From the NCBI GenBank assembly GCA_905182985.1, contig CAJJDN010000027.1, positions 440,423-504,422 of the forward strand: a stretch of DNA of 64,000 bases. Direction: 5' to 3'. Made by a program: the position numbers and the translations under genes. The stretch comes from Paramecium sonneborni (lineage: Eukaryota > Ciliophora > Oligohymenophorea > Peniculida > Parameciidae). Of the stretch, positions 45,071-56,987 are shown piece by piece. Position 1 is the first letter of the stretch. Each line of letters begins with the position of its first letter. The notes beneath the pieces are model-generated. The model was given only the letters and a program-made list of their open reading frames with translations, had not been told where the DNA came from and did no database searches.

Positions 45071-47098
45071 ATGAAAATTAATAACAATAATAACAATGAT
45101 ACGTAAAATTCTTAGGCATAAAAGAATTTTAATCAATTAATCAAGCTTGAGGCAGATGATTTCAAAAGACAGTTCAAATTTATAGATAAAGAGAAACTAT
45201 TTATGGAACTTCAAAATTACAAAATTGAGAATAACAATCTAAAAGAAGAGAACACAAAGTTGCGAACACGCATCTAATAGACAGAGGTAAGCCAAACACA
45301 TATGCTCAGAAAGAGCTCCTCAATTATGAGAGACTTTGTGAAAACATGACCGAGTAGACACCCAATAAGAAGAAGGCCAATGAGTTGCTACTAATACAAC
45401 TCAAAAAATAGAACAAAGACCTCCAATTGTAACTCAAAGAACGTACAGTCTAAGTTGAGCACCTTAAAAAAAATACCAAGGTCACCAAATTTCAAGAACT
45501 TGAGTGTGATCGAAAGGCCTATTTTGATGAAACCGTGCGTATGCGTAAACTCATAGAAGAGAGCTAATCATAATACTAATCTATGTTAAAGTACATAATC
45601 TTTATTTCTAATTAATAGTAAATATAATTAGAGTCTTTAACTTGAAAGTGAAGTTTAGAAGCTACTTAAAACAAATGAAAATCTGATTGCTGAAAATAAA
45701 GCTCTTAATTAAAAGAGTCAATAATCAGATGAAATGATGCGTTAGTTATAAGTATTATGTCGATACATTTATTTAGCAATTGTACAAAGTTAATTAATAG
45801 AAACAGTAAACTTTAGACAAACATATCTAAGATCTAAAAAATTAAATTAAGAAATTATAGACAGATAAAATAAATTTAAAATAGACAATAAAGTAGATGT
45901 AGGAAGCATAATACTAGCATATTTAATAAGTGAAACCAAAAAAAGAACCAACTCCTAGACAAGGATAATTACCAAATTAAATTTTGGAGGAATTAAGATT
46001 CAAATTGATATACCGTGGTATAACAGTTGAATAATTTGCTGAAATGTTGGAAGGTCTGAAATAGTAAGCAAGAGAATAAAACGTGACAGTAAAAGTGGAT
46101 GATTTAAGACATATATTTGCTTCGTAAATAAATTTAGATTAATTATAAATAGAGAGCCATTTTCATATACAGATGGAAACAAAGTTCAATTGATATTAAA
46201 CTCATTAACTGGTCATGGTAATCAATTAGTGGAGAATTTAAAATCATTGATCGGAAATTATAAGACATTTTTGAATTTTCCAACATTTGATTTTGAGTAG
46301 GCATAGGTAAAGATGAAAAGTCAACTGAAACAAAATGAAAAAAAAATCTAAGAATTTTGGAGTAAATAAAAAGTAAAAGGAGATGTAGTATCAAAATCAG
46401 ATGTTCGTAAGATGTTAAATTCTTTATCATTAAATTGGTAAGAACCTGAGAATTTATTCTATTTTTTATAATTATTTGAGAAATCAGGTGAAGATCTATA
46501 ACATATTCCATTATTAGATACTTATGATCCATTTACTTTGGATGATCCATCGTAATAATAATAAGTTACAGGACATTAGAATATGAGAATATCAGAAGAA
46601 TCAGATGAAGAATTATTTGATAAATAGAGTTAAGATTATTCACTTGATGAAAATGCAGCAAAGAAAAAGAAAGATTAAGATTAAGGAATAGTATTTCGTG
46701 ATGAAGGTTAAATAGTTTAAAAATAAGGAAAATAATAATAAGAGTTAGAATAATAATCAGGATTTTAGTAAGAAGAAGAAGAAGAAGAAGATAATTATAA
46801 TGAAAATTATGATGAAAATGAAAAATAAAATGAAAATTATAATGAAAATGAGGAGGAAAATTATTAAGAAGAAGAGAATAATAATTAATAAAAAGGTTCA
46901 GAATAAGAAAATGAACAAATGCATGATCAATATGAATAAGAGGAATATGAATAAGATCATTAAGAAGAATAGTAAGAAGGACATTAAGAAGATGAATACG
47001 AAAATTAAAATTAAGAAGATGAAAATTAAAATTAAGAAAATGAAAATAATAATCAAGAAGAATAATAAAATGAATATGAAAATGAAGAATTTGATTGA
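45071..47098 (+). CDS. coiled-coil protein with a long acidic Glu/Gln/Asn tail
   Basis: 640 residues with four introns (23, 28, 25 and 29 nt). Residues 1-270 are coiled coil, with a motif region (ELLNYERLCENMTEQTPN, KVTKFQELECDRKAYFDETV, RMRKLIEES) reminiscent of axonemal IQ-motif or CCDC proteins. Residues about 310-480 look globular (LRFKLIYRGITVEQFAEMLE; LNSLSLNWQEPENLFYFLQL) and could be paired EF-hand-like helices, but without clear calcium loops. The last 150 residues are almost only Glu, Gln, Asn, Asp and Tyr. The start is just 9 bp after the previous stop. Confidence 0.75.
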
Positions 47099-47398
47099 TT
47101 TATTTAAATAAGAATAAGAGTACGCATTTATTTATATTTTTATTACGCATTCTAAATTAATTAATTATTAATTACTAATTTTAAAGTACACACTTCTTTT
47201 CAATAAATACATATTTATAATTGATTATTAGAATTTATACTCACTCTAATTGTCATAAATACAAATTATAAAATATTAGTTAATTAATAAATTGAATAAA
47301 TCATAGTCTAATCAACTAAAAACATAATTGGATGAACATTTCTTAATTTCTAATTATGATTATAATCAACTAACATATAGAGATATTTTAGATAGATA
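47099..47398. other. intergenic, no gene seen
   Basis: A+T-rich spacer after the acidic-tail gene. There is no supportable frame or repeat. Confidence 0.35.
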
Positions 47399-48430
47399 AA
47401 ATAGAAAAAACAATAGACATCAAATGTCAAATTCAAGAATGATAAATGAATTCCAAAATTAAGTAATGTGAGGTTAAATAATAGAAAAACTGTTACGGGT
47501 GATCAATTAGCAAACTAAATGCAATATTATGTGGAATAGTAAAAGAGGAACCTATTAAACTAATTCTATGGTTCTCTCATATAAATTAGTGTTGTAAAGA
47601 TTTGTAAATGTATGACTGTAGAAGTATAAAAGATGTTTTGCTTATGGTAAATCCATGTGATACAGTATTTGGTGGATGAAATATTAATTTAATGAATTCT
47701 GCTGATGCTATGAATAGAGTATAAATTGTTCATTATTATTTACAATAAAAATTGAGACCATGTTTAGAAAAGTTAGTTCAATTATCATCAATATATTTTG
47801 CAGATTTCGTTTCAATCAAGGAGATAAATCTAATTATGGAATATTACAGATTCAAAGAATAAAATAATTTAGATCAAATAATTAGTTTTTTTATAGACAA
47901 CTAATATTAAACTCAAAATTATAATTTTATATAATCATTTTGGAAAGAATCTTATAAGAATCATTTAATAAAATTAAAAAAAGAAGTAAGAAGATCTGTG
48001 TCAGATATTTTGTAAACTTATAAAGTATGATACCCAAAATGGAGGAATTAACTATTGATCATACAATAGTAATTAAATATTGTTCTGAATACATAGCTGG
48101 AATATTTTTGGGTGGAAGATAAACTTTTGCAGAATACAATATTTGTGAGGATATATTATTAGCTGTTTCATTGATAATTGAAAGTATATAGGTTGTGTTA
48201 TTTGATGAAATATGGAAAATGTGAGAATGGAATCAACCACAATTAATTATATATGAAGATAAAGATCAATGTTTGAAAATGTTGTAAAAGTATGTGTAAG
48301 ATTGACAGTAGATGATAAATGTCTTGTGTATGGTGCTAGTAGAATTTTATATGATTATTAATTTACATTTTATTAATATTAGTAATTCAATTATATTAAA
48401 TCATCATAAGACATATAGGATTTATTTAAT
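47399..48430 (+). pseudogene. one or two decayed genes of unknown family
   Basis: A frame running from about 47570 contains CRSIKDVLLMVNPCDTVFGG, then a TGA, then MNSADAMNRVQIVHYYLQQK and about 90 more residues. A second TGA follows QTYKV near 48030. A further frame (MIPKMEELTIDHTIVIKYCS...) is open for about 70 codons to 48222, with more TGA codons after it. No GTA...TAG introns remove the stops. The segments look like former protein, mostly helical, and could come from one long gene or two. Confidence 0.35.
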
Positions 48431-48442
48431 TTTCTAAAAATA

Positions 48443-48872
48443 ATGAAAATGCTTGATGATATTAAATAGTAGGTAGAGAAAGAGATGAGAAAGTTTGATC
48501 CTCGATTGGCAGAAAAGAAGTATTTGAAGATTACTTAATCAATTAAGGATTTGTTTTTAAAAACAGTTGTTTGTGAGAAATAAACTATTGAAGCTGTAAA
48601 TGGAAATATGAAGTAAGGCTGCAAATTCTATTGGTATCAATTATTCTTCAGCTAAAGCGATATGGGCTGAATTTAGAGTAAAACATAAAATGAAGAAAAA
48701 TAAGAAAACAAATGATGAAGAGTATAACAAGTCAGAAGTAGTGAAAAGATGTCAAAACAAAATTTTAAATGGATGTAATAAATAAGATTAAGAAATTGTT
48801 TATGGAATTAAATCATCTGTTTCATAACGTTTGAGTTCTACATAGATGATTTCTTTGGAGTAGCATATATGA
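48443..48872 (+). CDS. small helix-turn-helix protein
   Basis: 135 residues with one 22-nt intron (acceptor AAG). Joining the exons gives FLKTVVCEKQTIEAAANSIG followed by INYSSAKAIWAEF. This is the '..T..EAA..LGINYSTAK.I...F' helix-turn-helix found in many small ciliate proteins and in transposase-type DNA-binding domains. A basic stretch (RVKHKMKKNKK) follows, and the C-terminus is polar. It may bind DNA; the target is unknown. Upstream sequence is decayed, so a longer original gene is possible. It ends 19 bp before the next start. Confidence 0.65.
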
Positions 48873-48891
48873 ATAATATTATTTAATTAAA

Positions 48892-49416
48892 ATGAGTGGA
48901 GGCACACGAGTTAATTAATATTTCCAAAGCAATAATCGCAGAGGATGTAGTGCTCTTAATAATGAAAAATTAGATACTAGCATTCATACTCCAAAAATGA
49001 GATTGTAAAATTCAACTAATGATTAACTTGTTATACAAAAGAATCATCTTCTTTAATTAAAATAAAGTCCATCATTTAAATTAAAAAATCATAGACTCTC
49101 ATTAAAATAAGATGAAACTAAAAAAATAAACAATATCTCATAAACTTATGCTAAAAAAACTAGAATAGCAGTCTTAGAATCTCTTTATCATTAATTTGGA
49201 ACTGATGATGAACACATTTCTCTTATTAAAAATACATAATAAGTCAAACTATAACCTATCATTCAAACACCCTTATCTCAAACTACATATTTTGGAAAGT
49301 TAAACTAATTCAATTAAAATTAAAACATAGAAGAACTACATTTCCAATTAGTCAATATCTAATAAAAATATAAATATTGGCTTGAAAATTTTGAAAAGAA
49401 AAATCACAGCAAATGA
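48892..49416 (+). CDS. hypothetical polar protein
   Basis: 174 residues, intronless. It is rich in Gln, Asn, Ser and Lys, with one more ordered segment (KKTRIAVLESLYHQFGTDDE) and a helical C-terminal end (LHFQLVNIQQKYKYWLENFE). There is no signal peptide, membrane helix or known domain. The start is the only ATG before the ordered region. Confidence 0.65.
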
Positions 49417-49464
49417 TCTTATTAATTCTTTTTTTGTACTTTTATTAATTTTATATATATAAAT

Positions 49465-50143
49465 ATGGAAGAAATCAAATTTTCTCGTAGATCTTAATCA
49501 TTTACTGTTTTTTAAAGTAATCTCTATAATAGATTCCTTGATATGCATGATGAATTGTCAAAATCTTCCAAAAATATCAATAATCTTATCAATCATAGTC
49601 TTAAAAAATTATCGAATAACTAAGAAGGTGTTAGATTTAGTTTTTCTGCAAATTCTTATAATCAATTAGAACTTAACTCGTTTGAAGAAATCATAGAAGA
49701 AGATTTAGAATTAGAAACATAACCTTCAAATAATGAAAGAGAATTAATTTTGGAAAATAAACTTAAGATCTATGAATCTGCTCTTAATACATTTGAATAA
49801 GAAAACATACAAAAAGATCTTGAAATTATTAGACTCAAAAAATTGTAAATAATATTATCAATAATATCTCTATAGGTTAAATGATTAAAATCTTTAATAA
49901 GCTATATAGAATCCAGATGAAATTTATTAAGAATAAAGTGTTATCAAATAGAAAATAAAAGTATTTGATAGTTAATAGGATTATTAATAAGAGAGAAAGG
50001 ATCTTCAGAACAAAACTAAAGAATGGGAAAACAAAATAAAAGAATAAGCAGATTTAATAATTAGTTAGAAACTGGAAATTAATCGATTAAAAAATATAAA
50101 TTCATACTTGCATAAATCAATTGAAAAATTATAAAATTTATGA
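49465..50143 (+). CDS. hypothetical coiled-coil protein
   Basis: 215 residues with one 31-nt intron at about codon 130. The N-terminal third is Ser-rich (MEEIKFSRRSQSFTVFQSNL). Then comes an acidic helix (FEEIIEEDLELE) and, from about residue 100, a long coiled coil ending in INRLKNINSYLHKSIEKLQN. No known family is recognised. It may be a small structural or adaptor protein. Confidence 0.65.
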
Positions 50144-51101
50144 AAATATTCTAATGGATATATAAAATGAAATATCATATTCTAAATAAACATAGAAACT
50201 ATTATATGTTATATATCTGACTCATCTATAAGAAATTAGTAGTAATACCCCTTTCTTCAATTTTTAAGTGTTTGATTTATGGTATTATAAAATTCATAGA
50301 AATAGGACCAATTTCATTTCTAGCTATATTTGCAATTATAGAGTTAATGTAATCTAAGAATGTATATTAAAAAAGGATGAATAGTTTTAATGATCTCTCA
50401 TATCCATAAAGAAGTTTCTTATGAAGCATTTTTGTTTAATTCAGGGTATGCATTAGCAGTTTATTTTGGAACTAGGAATACGAATATTATAATAAGAGGC
50501 AATAATTTAGCATCAAAACATGCTTTTAATTTTATGGTGACTTGAATTTTAGATTAAGAAACTTCTACAATAATGGGAGATATAGAATAATTTTCACTAA
50601 TAAGATAATTAATAACAACAAATTAACCATCTGAAGGTTGAAATAAGTAAAGTTTTATTCATATCTAATTCATTTATATTAATACTAATTATTTACCTGT
50701 TTATAAATTCTTATTTAAAGCTAATTTTAAAGGAAGATTTCCTATTAAAAAAAGATGTTATTTAAATCTGTTACTGATCTTTAGACAGATGAACTTAGAA
50801 TAGTATTTGAAATAACTATTTTTCTAAGTTTAAATTTTCGGTCAAATAGAGGTGATAACTGAATAGGATCATTTAAAATAAGTGGTTTAATTTATTAGTT
50901 GCCATAAGTTTATGATAACCAAAATCAAATGATTCATCCAAATTCTAATATCAAAAGTAAATAAAGGAATAGGTTTTTTCTGTATGGGGAGAATATTTAG
51001 ATAAATGAGATCTGAAATGTGTATTGATTATAGTATCACCTGTTGGATATAATATTAATATTTAAGAAAACATAATTATTTATATATATATTTATTTTGT
51101 A
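50144..51101 (+). other. gene-poor region with a short coding relic
   Basis: Around 50395-50545 one plus-strand frame reads ISHIHKEVSYEAFLFNSGYA and continues for about 50 residues to a TGA. Other short pieces (near 50755-50860) lie in other frames. Nothing joins into a gene, and the rest is A+T-rich filler. It is probably the remnant of a lost gene; family unknown. Confidence 0.3.
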
Positions 51102-51973
51102 TCAAGCTCTTGCAATGATATCTTGTACATTATGAACTTCATTGATCTTTTTTAAGGCATTTCTGAATGCACTTCTATCAATTGATCTATCATCAAATAG
51201 ATATTTGATTCTTTTTTCTCTATAAAGAAGTGGAAGCCATAAATTTGTATATCCAAAAAGTATTCCTTCAAAAACAAATCTTTTAATTTAAGAATCTTAA
51301 GCAGTTAACATTGCCCATGTGTTACTTAATTTAAATGATTATTTCACTTAATTCAAATAATCAAATTATACTGTATCCCAACCATGATAATCAATTGACT
51401 ATAATTCCCAAGCAAATTCTTTATTCTTTATACCATTGAAAAATAAAGACCAAAATTCTGTATCTTTGTAATCCTATAAACTCACTACTACATCGACTAT
51501 ATTTTATGTTGATAAATATTTAGCATTTTATTTTAAGTTTTACAATAATATCTCTGTATTCACATCTTTTAATAAAGCATTATTTCTAATCACATATAAT
51601 AATTATGCGCTTGTCTCTACTTCTTATTACCAATTATTATTTTTTATAAATGATATTGCTTCTAAAGCACATTAAGCTGAAAATTAATAATTCAATTATG
51701 CTTCATCCTTCAAAGCATCTACTGCATTAAATTATTAAGCTTCATATGTTAATGCACTTGCTATTTGACTTAAAGAAAATGCTGTTAATTCATGTCCTAA
51801 TTTCATTAACTCTCTTTCTTACCTTATGGTAATCCACTATAACGATAAGTAGGATTATAAAATAGGTTTGCAGAATTAAAACTCCATCTTCCTGGGTTTA
51901 TTATTAGTTTGTTTGCACTTCCAAATACAGAGGCACTCACAAACTTAGAATAATTTTTAAATAATCCTGACAT
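51102..51973 (-). CDS. hypothetical protein, probably mitochondrial
   Basis: 281 residues with one 26-nt intron. The N-terminus MSGLFKNYSKFVSASVFGSA contains basic, hydroxylated and hydrophobic residues without acids and could be a mitochondrial targeting sequence. The remainder is a set of paired helices (FSLSQIASALTYEAQQFNAV; FSAQCALEAISFIKNNNWQQ; LKQNAKYLSTQNIVDVVVSL), recalling helical-repeat proteins of mitochondria such as RAP/FAST-type proteins. The order of helices is suggestive only. The C-terminus is IDRSAFRNALKKINEVHNVQ and a short end. No catalytic motif is seen. Confidence 0.68.
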
Positions 51974-52336
51974 TTATATTTATTAAATCTCAAATCATCA
52001 AATTATTTATTTAATTCATTATTCCACTTATCATCTTATCTAATATCTCCATTATACATTTGCTATTCATCCTAATTGTTTACTTTAAATTATACATTCA
52101 ATTAATAACACTCAAATTCATTTCAATATACTTTCTTTTCATTTTTTTATTATTCTCATTTATTCTATTATTATTTTCATTTATAATTTATATCATCATC
52201 CTTTCTTACTAATAATCTAATTATTATAATTAAATTTATGTTCTCATATCATCATATATTAAAATCAATCAAAATATATTATGAAAGATTACTATTATAA
52301 ATCAACATTATATATAAAGAAAGCTATTTTCTTTAT
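51974..52336. other. intergenic, possible tiny minus-strand relic
   Basis: A minus-strand frame rich in Asn, Gln and Glu (52220 down to 51980) is open but runs into the start of the neighbouring gene without its own stop, and no start joins it in frame. It is not called as a gene. Confidence 0.3.
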
Positions 52337-52376
52337 GTTAAAAACTATCAGCCAAAGTTAAAAACTATCAGCCAAA
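52337..52376. repeat. 20-bp perfect tandem duplication
   Basis: The 20-bp unit at 52337-52356 (GTTAAAAACTATCAGCCAAA) is directly followed by an identical copy at 52357-52376. It lies in non-coding DNA upstream of a membrane-protein relic. Confidence 0.9.
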
Positions 52377-52441
52377 ACATCAATACCATTAATCCAAATG
52401 GTTTAAAACATTTCCTTCTTGTTTCCTTCTTTAATCCATAA

Positions 52442-52843
52442 ATGCTTCTTATTACATAGAGACATAAATATGATGATGGACTAATTGATAAAGGAAGAGT
52501 CAAATATTATATTAACTCTGCTTCTTTATATATTGGACTATGTTGGTTTTTATTGCATTTACACATATTCTTAATTGCATCTTACTTATTCATATCCTTA
52601 TTTGATAATTATTATTACCAAAATCTATCTTTAAGTGGAACTCTAAAATTTTAATCTTTTTTTTTTTTATTGCAACAAATTAACACTGTTCATAAATATC
52701 TTAGTTCTTTTTAGATTCATACCTTTCATCATCTCTCTATCCTATTAATTCTCTTGGTATTTTTAATAAATATTTACTTATTCCAAAACAATACTTTACA
52801 TCTCCATATGTAAATAAACACACAATCATACTCCATATTTTGA
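52442..52843 (+). CDS. possible small multi-span membrane protein or gene remnant
   Basis: An open frame of 133 codons starts at ATG 52442. It begins with a plausible polar segment (HKYDDGLIDKGRVKYYINSA) followed by three hydrophobic helices (LYIGLCWFLLHLHIFLIASY; LSILLILLVFLINIYLF). T-rich DNA tends to give hydrophobic frames when only TGA stops, so the downstream half may be noise. Another frame downstream also looks partly protein-like, which hints at an unrecognised intron or decay. Family unknown. Confidence 0.3.
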
Positions 52844-53199
52844 TGTTGATAATTTGAATTATAGATTTATATCTATGAGTTTTCTTTACATTTAAATCAA
52901 CTTTATTCAAAATTTTAGCTTGATTACTCTTTTTAATCCTATTGATACATTAGTCTCAAATTCATAAGGTTCTTTTTTGACTAATTATTAATTATTCATA
53001 TTAATATATATTATTAAATATAACAGAAAATATAAATATATTGTTCACAATATTTTTTATTCATTCAAAATCAATTATATCTATATTCATATTTTTATAC
53101 CATATTATATCAATTCATAGAAATTTTTTAATAATATATAAATAATAAGGATTTTCCATTTCTCAATATGGATATTTTCAAATCAATTTTATATAAAAT
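52844..53199. other. intergenic, no feature seen
   Basis: A+T-rich sequence with runs of T and ATAT. The long hydrophobic plus-strand frame across it has no protein character. Confidence 0.35.
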
Positions 53200-54696
53200 T
53201 CATTGTAATTATAATACTATTTAATCTACATATTTTCTTAGTTTGATAAATTTATCAGTTTAATAAATTTCTAAAATTTAATTTTGCTCTTTTTAAGTAA
53301 TTAAATCTTTGATATTATAATTTTCAAATTAAGTTTTGATCACTATTTTAATTGTAATTTAATACCTGAAATAATATTTTCTAATCCTTTCAACATTTCT
53401 TCAAATAGTTCATCATCCTACAATTAATCAAAAAAATGAATGAAATGTGAAATAATTTGATTTTAAACAAGAATTATAATAACATCTTTATTTTTTGAAA
53501 GTGCTAAATTTGCTAAAGATGAAAGAATATGTTTAATTTTAAGGTTCTTCAACAACTATAGTTATTGAAAAATTTCTTAAACTATTATTTAGTTTTCTAC
53601 AAGTGCTTTTTATTAACTTTCTGTTCCTTTACATATTTAAAGAATACAAGATAAAATCTGAAATAAAATGAACTTATACATTTATTTTATTAATTTTAGA
53701 TCTATCCTCTTTTAAGAAATTTGCTACAACTTCTAAGAATTTAAAAGATAATATATGATCACATATTTCTCCACCACACTCAATTAGATGATTAATCAAC
53801 TCAAATGATCTAAGACTTATTCTTCTATTTTTGTGAAAGATCAAATTTAATAATTTAGGTGTAATTTTTTGCTCTAAAATGACATTATAATTTTCTTATG
53901 AAGATGGAATACTTTGACATAAAGATTATAAACAAGTCACTATTAGAATCTCATCATCAAATTTATTTAAGCAAATACACAATTATTAAATTATCATATT
54001 GACAGTCTCTTTTCTTAGAAATGATATTCCATCTGAACAGATATTGTTAATGCTCCAAAAACATTATTCAATAATTTTAGGATCCTATAATTTATTCAAT
54101 AAATTAAGTATTAATTCTACTCCACCTTTTTATCTCACCTAATTTCTACAAATTTATTATAAATCTCCTTCAATTGTAATATTACCTAATGTCCAACTTG
54201 CTTATAATGCAATTTATTAATAAGATGAATTCAGTTTTTGAATTATTACATAAACACCATCATTTTAAATTATTAATTTATCAAATGCTCCTAAAGTAGC
54301 TAAATTACCAAGAATCCATAGAACATCATATTAAATTAATGGAATATCATTAAAATTGAGTAAATGAATCAATTATGGGATTATTCTTTATGCATTTGTT
54401 ATTCCAATACCAAGATCTTCAAATCTATCTAAGTCGTGCTTTGTTAAATATTTTTTTAAAGTGAATAATTCTGTATATAATGGAATAATATCCTCTGATT
54501 CTAATTTAATTTTAATCAAATCAGCTACTTCAATTTCTTAAAAAAAGCTTTATTTTATAACTTCTACAAATTAGTCAATTAATTTTTCAGGAATTGTATC
54601 AGGTAATAATTATTTTGAAACCTTGATTTCCTCTATAAAATCTGAATCATACTCTAAATCAATTAATTATTGGAGCTGTTCTTCTTAAATTGACAT
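53200..54696 (-). CDS. importin-alpha-like armadillo-repeat protein
   Basis: 483 residues with two introns (22 and 23 nt) near the 3' end. Successive armadillo repeats carry the W...N pattern that lines the NLS-binding groove of importin alpha: VLWILGNLATLG, ASWTLGNITIEGD and CFWSINNICSDG, each followed by a helical pair. Importin alpha links cargo signals to importin beta for nuclear import. Two features differ from the canonical protein: the N-terminus (MSIQEEQLQQLIDLEYDSDF) is acidic and lacks the Arg/Lys-rich importin-beta-binding domain, and later repeats have lost the W/N pair. It may be a divergent paralogue that works without importin beta, or a regulator. No acidic C-terminal Nup50/CAS-binding tail is obvious. 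Confidence 0.8.
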
Positions 54697-55673
54697 TATT
54701 TCTAAATAAATTAATAATTCAGAATTAAACCAGATATTTTTAAACACATATATCGGACCAAAATTATAGGTAGAAAAAAATCAACAAATTTAAAATAAAC
54801 TTAAAAATTTCAAAGTAGTATGATCATCAAATTCACTAAAGTTATTTAGGAAATTATTAGTTATCTAAATCCTTTGTAATTCATTTAAAAATAAATCATA
54901 AACAATTTAATTTTATTATTTATTGCAAAGGTTTCTTGATTTGCCTTTATTGATTAAGATATATAAATTTTATTTATAATAGACTTAATTATATTGTTTA
55001 TTGAATGAAAGATAAAGTTATAAATGAAGAAATAACTTTCAACTTTAATTTTTATATTTTAATTTTTTGAATCATTTTTACTACATACTAATAATCAATA
55101 TTAATATTAGATATTAACGAAAAATGAAAGAGCTAATTAACGAAGAATTATTGATTTTTCTTCTATTAGATATATAATTATACCATATTTAGATTCATAA
55201 TTTGTTTAAATTTTGAATTCTTAATATTTTATTGATGCTCATTGATTCTTAAATAATTAGTTAACAAGAATCTTTTTACAAAAACATGCTTTCAAAAACT
55301 GAATTTTACTATTCTAATATTTGTTAGTTAATTATATCTTAATTATGTAATTAAATTTTAACGATTTAAAAATCAATAAGAATGTTTAAATCATATTTTA
55401 TGATTGAAAGGAAAGGCTTTTAATTTTACTTTTATAATTTTTTGGTTAGATATCTAATTCTTTTGTTGTAATATATAAATTCTGCTTGGCTAATTATTAT
55501 TTTAGTTGTTTTATCTATACTATGAATAACTCTACATCTAAAGATAATTAATGTTAGAAATTCAAATAGGGATAATAAAATAAAGTGTTTACTATTAAGA
55601 TTAAGAATTTGTTAATATATATTAAAAAAATAAAATTTCTAAGATATTTTATAATTTAAATATTTATGAAATA
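54697..55673. other. long intergenic region, no gene seen
   Basis: About 980 bp of A+T-rich DNA between two minus-strand genes. I find no frame on either strand with protein character, no repeat and no RNA-like element. Confidence 0.45.
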
Positions 55674-56987
55674 TCAGATTTGTTGGTTTAACGCTTTCTT
55701 TGTCACTTCAACAATTTATCCAAAAGCTATCATACGTCTATTATCCACAATAGCTATCTTACCTAGATCAGGATAATCTATATATTTTTCTACAGTTAAC
55801 TACTTAATTGGTCGAAATTAAACTAAAGCAGTATCACCCGCTTCTAAAATTTTAGAATTTTCAATATTTTAATTTTTAGTACTGACTTTTTATGAAATCT
55901 CTTCAATACAGCATTGCATTCGTATAGTAAAGAAATGTAGAGTATAATACTATTTTACCTTAAATTATTGTTTAACATCATCTAATATTTTTAATTATAC
56001 AATAAAGGATGAACATTCTTAAACAGGATCCTATTCAAAATTAGAACATAAATATCCATTTTTAATTTCCTTATATTATAAATTTGCCAAATTAAATCCA
56101 ATTAAGTTACCAGGAATTGCTAAATCTAAATAAAAATGATGAGTTTCAATTGCTTTTACTAAAGATTAAAAGGGTATCGGAGCAAATCTTAAATACTAAT
56201 TTGGTTTCAATTGACCATATAGTAATTTACCTAGGGCTACAGTTCCAATTCCTGGAATACGAATACAATCATAAATGTTTATTCTAAGTGGTTTTTTGAT
56301 TAAGTGTTATTCATCATCATTTGGTATTTAATCTAAAGCTTCAATCAAAGTAGGACCTTTATACCAATTCATATTTTATATTTTTTTTTAAATATTTTCA
56401 GCTTATTTTAAAGATATTGGAATAAATTAAATATTTTTTGTATTTATTTAAAATTTTTCTAAACGTTTGGAAAAATCATCTACAACATATTAATAACAAA
56501 ATTATTAATATTCAACCAAATCCATATCATTGATTACACAAATAAAATGTTTCTTTTCCATAGCTATACATAAATGAAACTGTAATTCAAATGTAGTATC
56601 TAATTAAAAACTTTACTAATATTTATCATTCACAGCACTCAAAACAAATACTACTATATCTCCATAAGCAATCCCAATTTACATTTAATTTATGTATTAA
56701 TGTTATCCAGGGATATTAATCAGAGTGTACATTTTTTACTTTATTGTAACATGATTAGTCGAAAATATTTAAGTTTATTTATTATTTCTCTCTTATCTTA
56801 GTCTATCCATCAAAAATGTATATCTAAGATCAGGTTTTTCTTAAACATGTGGATGTTCATCGATTCTTTCTAATGCATATGGAGAAGCATGATTTAGTTC
56901 ACTTACTATAAGCCCAGATATTGTTGATTTTCCTTAACCATGCGCTCCCAAAAAAACAACAGAATGATTCTTTAGTTCTTATTACAT
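55674..56987 (-). CDS. diverged eEF1A/EF-Tu-family GTPase paralogue
   Basis: 437 residues, intronless. The three-domain plan and length match eEF1A. The family resemblance is clear in VVFLGAHGQGKSTISGLIVS (G1), INIPGQHQYINQMQIGIAYG (G3), DIVVFVLSAV, CVINDMDLVE (G4), GPTLIEALDQI, and domain 2 with IPGIGTVALGKLLYGQLKP. Key residues differ from active eEF1A: G1 is GAHGQGKS rather than GHVDAGKS, G3 NIPGQ replaces DAPGH so both the Asp and the catalytic His are gone, and G4 is NDMD instead of NKMD. Domain 3 keeps EAGDTALVQFRPIKQL. GTP binding may persist, but hydrolysis by the usual route is unlikely. It is not the housekeeping elongation factor. Confidence 0.85.

Noticed and set aside
46800..47111. 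Lys/Met/Asn-rich open frame on the plus strand.
   Set aside because: It is an out-of-frame shadow of the acidic Glu/Gln/Asn tail of the coiled-coil protein at 45071-47098.
52379..53270. A 290-codon hydrophobic plus-strand frame.
   Set aside because: With TGA as the only stop, T-rich intergenic DNA stays open by chance. It overlaps the 3' end of the importin-like gene and shows no protein-like pattern.
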